Positions 61,278 through 64,000 of a DNA stretch of 64,000 bases are shown piece by piece (position 1 is the stretch's first letter; every line of letters begins with the position of its first letter). The notes below the pieces were generated by a model. That model was given only the letters and a program-made list of their open reading frames with translations. It did no database searches and was not told the DNA's origin. The stretch spans positions 97,179 to 161,178 of the forward strand of contig NZ_JADU01000008.1 of the NCBI RefSeq assembly GCF_000518545.1, read 5' to 3'. A program made the position numbers and the translations under genes. Origin of the DNA: Hallella seregens ATCC 51272 (GTDB lineage Bacteria; Bacteroidota; Bacteroidia; Bacteroidales; Bacteroidaceae).

Positions 61278-62507
61278 ATGAAAACAGAGAAAATGAAGGT
61301 GTTGCTCTACCTTAAAAAGAGCGGTATAGGCAAATCAGGTAAAGCCCCGATTATGGGGCGGATAACACTTGGAAGGAGTATTGCGCAGTTCAGTTGTAAG
61401 CTTTCCTGTAATCCTGATTTGTGGAATTCACGTGAGAGCAGGATGGACGGCAAGAGCGGTGAGGCGGTAGAAATTAATGGGAGGTTGGAAAATCTTCTGC
61501 TTTCCATTCAATCTGCCTATCAGTCTTTGATTGCCAAAGGCCAGCCATTTGATGCAGCCGATGTAAAGGAGCTGTTTCAAGGTAGCGTGCAGGCTCGCTG
61601 TATGCTCATCGAAAGACTGGACATGCTCATCAAGGAGAAAGAAAACCATATCGGTATAGACATCAAGGAAGGGTCTATGTCCGCCTATCATTCCACTCGG
61701 AAACGATTGCAGGAGTTCATTCAGAGAAAGTATCATGTTTCGGATTTGGCTTTCTCGCAGCTTACAGAAAGCTTTATCTACGAATTGCAGACGTTCTGTC
61801 TCGGTGAACTTGGTCATCAGCAAAGCACATTCTTCAGAGTTGCTGCCGATTTGAAGACCGTCTGCAGGCTGGCTTATCGCGAGGGACTGGCTGACACGCT
61901 TCTGTTTGACAAAGTCCATATAGAACGCGGAGACAAGGAAGCGCCCAAGGCTCTTGACCAAGAAGCATTGAACAAACTGAAAGCAATCTGCTTTGATGAA
62001 TTGGAAAAAGAAATGGAAACTGCTCGTGATGTGTTTCTCTTCGCCTGTTATACCGGTGCAGCCTATTGTGATTTGATGGAACTAAGCAAGAAGCATCTTG
62101 TCCATGATGATGCAGGTAGTTTTTGGTTGAAGTTCAACCGACAGAAGACGGGTGTGCTTTGTCGTATCAAACTATTGCCAGAAGCTGTTCGGTTAATTGA
62201 GAAAATGCACAGCGATGAAAGGGAAACACTGATCCCCCATATCAAGTATCCCACTTATCAGTCTTGTCTCAAAGCCTTACGATTACGGGCAGGTATTTCT
62301 TTTCCCTTTACCTCGCATACGGCAAGACATACCTTTGCCACGCTTATCACCTTGGAACAGGGCGTTCCTATTGAAACGGTCAGCAAGATGCTGGGACATA
62401 CGAATGTAAATATGACCGAACGTTATGCGAAGGTTACGCCGCAGAAACTCTTTGAGGAGTTTAACCGTTTCCTTTCTTTCACCGAAGATATGTATTTGAC
62501 TATCTAA
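61278..62507 (+). CDS. Tyrosine recombinase (IntDOT-like), first of a tandem pair
   Basis: A 409-residue site-specific integrase. The N-terminus has an arm-binding domain (KVLLYLKKSGIGKSGKAPIM), then a SAM-like core-binding domain (about 105-210) and a catalytic domain. It has TSHTARHTFATL (His-x-x-Arg), MLGHTNVNMTERYAKV with the His and the nucleophile Tyr. The first catalytic Arg, normally in TGLRxxD, is replaced (TGAAYCDL), as described for IntDOT of Bacteroides conjugative transposons. It is clearly more AT-rich than the preceding genes and marks the edge of a mobile element. Confidence 0.9.
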   Translation: MKTEKMKVLLYLKKSGIGKSGKAPIMGRITLGRSIAQFSCKLSCNPDLWNSRESRMDGKSGEAVEINGRLENLLLSIQSAYQSLIAKGQPFDAADVKELFQGSVQARCMLIERLDMLIKEKENHIGIDIKEGSMSAYHSTRKRLQEFIQRKYHVSDLAFSQLTESFIYELQTFCLGELGHQQSTFFRVAADLKTVCRLAYREGLADTLLFDKVHIERGDKEAPKALDQEALNKLKAICFDELEKEMETARDVFLFACYTGAAYCDLMELSKKHLVHDDAGSFWLKFNRQKTGVLCRIKLLPEAVRLIEKMHSDERETLIPHIKYPTYQSCLKALRLRAGISFPFTSHTARHTFATLITLEQGVPIETVSKMLGHTNVNMTERYAKVTPQKLFEEFNRFLSFTEDMYLTI

Positions 62508-62563
62508 TCCCTATACTTTGTATATTCTTATGCATTCATTCCAGAAATTAAAACAACAAGACA

Positions 62564-63682
62564 ATGAGAAGTACATTCAAGACACTATTCTATATCAACA
62601 GACAGAAGACAAAGGCAGACGGCAAGACCACCATTCTCTGCCGTATCACCATAGACGGAAAGAGTACCGCCATTACCACAGGCGAGCAGTGCAAATCCTC
62701 TGAGTGGAACAGCAAACAAAGATTGACAACCGACAAGAAAACCAATCAAAGAATCGGCGAGTTTAAAGGACTTGTAGAAAAGACCTATCAGGATATTCTG
62801 ATAAAGGAGGGAGTGGTAAGTGTAGAACTACTTAAAAACCGTTTACAGGGAATAGCCACCACACCAACAACGCTCCTTGCCATGAGCAAGGCAGAATTGC
62901 TATCCGTTAAAGTGTGCGTGGGCAAATCGAGAGCTGAGGGAACCTATCAGAATCTTCTCTATTCAGATAAGTTGCTTACGGAGTTTGTAAAGGATAAGGG
63001 AATGACGGATATAGTCATAGCCACTATAACGGAAGACTTGTTTGAAGAATACCGTTTCTATCTGAAAAAACGAGGTTTGGCAACAGCAACCATGAATCGC
63101 TATCTTTGTTGGCTGAGTAGGCTGATGTATCGTGCGGTCAGTCAAAGAATCATCCGTTGCAATCCCTTTGAGAATGCCAAGTATGAGAAAGCGGAACAGA
63201 AGATACGCTTTTTGCAAAAGAGCGAAGTATCTAAACTTATGGCACTGAGAGTACCTGATAAGGAGGCAGAACAAGCAAGACGGCTGTTTGTCTTTGCCTG
63301 TTTTACAGGTTTGGCTATTGCTGATATGGAACATTTGCAATCGGGACACATTCAAACGGCAGCCGACGGACAGAAATATATCCGAAAAGAACGGCAGAAG
63401 ACAAAGGTGGAGTTTGTCGTGCCACTACACCCGATAGCGGAAGCCATCATCAATCAATGCAAGAAAGAACAACCAAGCATGAAAGAAATGCAGACAGTGA
63501 AAGGAAAAGGCGACGACTTTATTTTTCACTGTGCTTGTAGCCGTAGCGTGATGAGTGCAAAGCTGAGTATCGTGGGCAAGGCTTGCGGTATCAGAGAGCG
63601 GTTGTCCTATCACATGGCAAGGCACACTTTCGGTACGATGAGTTTAAGTGCAGGAATACCTGGAAAAGCCACTCTACTTTGA
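62564..63682 (+). pseudogene. Second tyrosine recombinase, C-terminus cut by an IS element
   Basis: The frame begins MRSTFKTLFYINRQKTK and follows recombinase order: arm-binding domain, SAM-like domain (about 110-215), and catalytic start FVFACFTGLAIADM, with the first Arg missing as in its neighbour. It reaches YHMARHTFGTMSLSAGIP. At about 63660 the family sequence stops, and the last six codons come from an inserted IS end. The C-terminal His and nucleophile Tyr are therefore lost and recombinase activity is unlikely. It lies 56 bp after the first recombinase, same strand. Confidence 0.85.
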
Positions 63683-63744
63683 CCCTTTTGGCCAAACAGG
63701 ATTGCTCACCTTGGCCATAATATGATTGACCCTTTTGGCCAAAA
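63678..63744. repeat. IS21 multiple terminal repeats
   Basis: TTGACCCTTTTGGCCAAA occurs at 63679-63696 and again at 63726-63743. A diverged copy (TTGCTCACCTTGGCCATAA) lies between at 63702-63720. Such repeats are transposase-binding sites in IS21-type ends. Confidence 0.75.
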
Positions 63745-63835
63745 TAACATTAACCACTTAGTACAAGTGTCGTTAGAGTTTTTTTATGTAGATTTGGGAA
63801 CCCGAGTCCTGGTGTAAGGGGTAATAATAAAATCT

Positions 63836-64000
63836 ATGCAAATGAACAAGAGAATCAAGAACATTTTAAGATGTTATGCGGCAGGGATGGGTATCAAGGA
63901 AACGGCATCCACATTCCATACTTCCCGTAACACTGTCCGCAAGTATGTCCGTCTGTTCCTTTCAAGTGAGAAAAGCATCGATCAGCTTCTCTCCCTTTCC
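63836..64000 (+). CDS. istA: IS21-family transposase IstA, N-terminal part
   Basis: The frame starts ATG at 63836 (MQMNKRIKNILRCYAAGMG) or 63842 and stays open to the window end, 55 codons. Residues IKETASTFHTSRNTVRKYVR form the N-terminal helix-turn-helix that recognises IS ends in IstA proteins. The catalytic DDE region is outside the window. Together with the terminal repeats just upstream, this supports an IS21-family element. Confidence 0.8.
   Translation, partial: MQMNKRIKNILRCYAAGMGIKETASTFHTSRNTVRKYVRLFLSSEKSIDQLLSLS

Larger units (their letters stand above)
63661..64000 (+). mobile_element. IS21-family insertion sequence, left end and istA start
   Basis: Recombinase similarity ends at about 63660, and the next bases open with TG (TGGAAAAGCC), as IS21 ends do. 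Multiple terminal repeats then follow (63678-63744) and an IstA-type frame from 63836. The element continues beyond the window, so the right end, istB and target duplication cannot be seen. Confidence 0.75.

Overview
The window looks like a chromosome or chromid segment of a fairly GC-rich member of the Bacteroidales, most likely Prevotellaceae. Reasons: promoters follow the Bacteroidetes pattern (TTTG, about 20 nt, TAnnTTTG), Shine-Dalgarno sequences are weak, and the genes include a TamB/TamL pair, a Bacteroidetes-type GDP-fucose pathway, a GH29 fucosidase with a Por-tail-like C-terminus, DUF3408-type and ParA proteins, and tandem IntDOT-like recombinases. Species identity is inference.

Layout. 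(1) 1-170: N-terminus of a RhuM-like gene. (2) 271-20494, all minus strand: a surface polysaccharide (O-antigen or capsule) operon. It reads from a Wzx flippase through an SDR, a MenD-like TPP enzyme, an acetyltransferase, a pyruvyltransferase, glycosyltransferases, an EpsG-type polymerase, an acyltransferase, a fused cytidylyltransferase/oxidoreductase, a second SDR and LicD, to gmd, fcl and rfbC. A consensus promoter lies about 470 nt upstream of wzx. (3) 21130-22248: an OprO/P-type porin. (4) 23317-26049: anaerobic ribonucleotide reductase nrdD-nrdG. (5) 26184-30616: a secreted GH29 fucosidase divergent from an AraC regulator. (6) 30776-35100: ParA plus a DUF3408-like partner, about 0.85 kb of extremely AT-rich DNA, and an iteron-like array of the 15-mer GCGACARATAGGGAG. 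This resembles a partition/replication locus, but no initiator gene is visible. (7) 35101-46110: a YjbR protein, a lipoprotein, tRNA-Met(CAT), TetR, fabG, an RluA-type enzyme, tamB and tamL. (8) 46539-60184: ABC-F, M13 peptidase, metAA, U32 peptidase, a zinc-ribbon membrane protein, MORN-GH25 lysozyme, a hypothetical gene coupled to a patatin remnant, MATE and rmuC. (9) 61278-64000: a lower-GC mobile region with two tyrosine recombinases, the second cut by an IS21-family element that runs off the end.

How the genes work together. The polysaccharide genes give a nearly complete Wzx/Wzy pathway: GDP-fucose and part of dTDP-rhamnose supply, several transferases, pyruvyl, acetyl and acyl decoration, and a probable CDP-alditol/phospho-alditol branch (fused cytidylyltransferase, SDR, LicD). 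The initiating phosphoglycosyltransferase and outer-membrane export genes are not in the window.

The most unexpected signal is not a gene. Many intergenic regions are built from degenerate tandem arrays with a 22-bp period (10910-11063, 22436-22567, 34160-34258, 34658-35075, 46249-46446, 60205-60925). Unit sequences differ between arrays, but several share a TTTRCGSCGTA core. The iteron array has the same 22-bp step but a much better conserved core.
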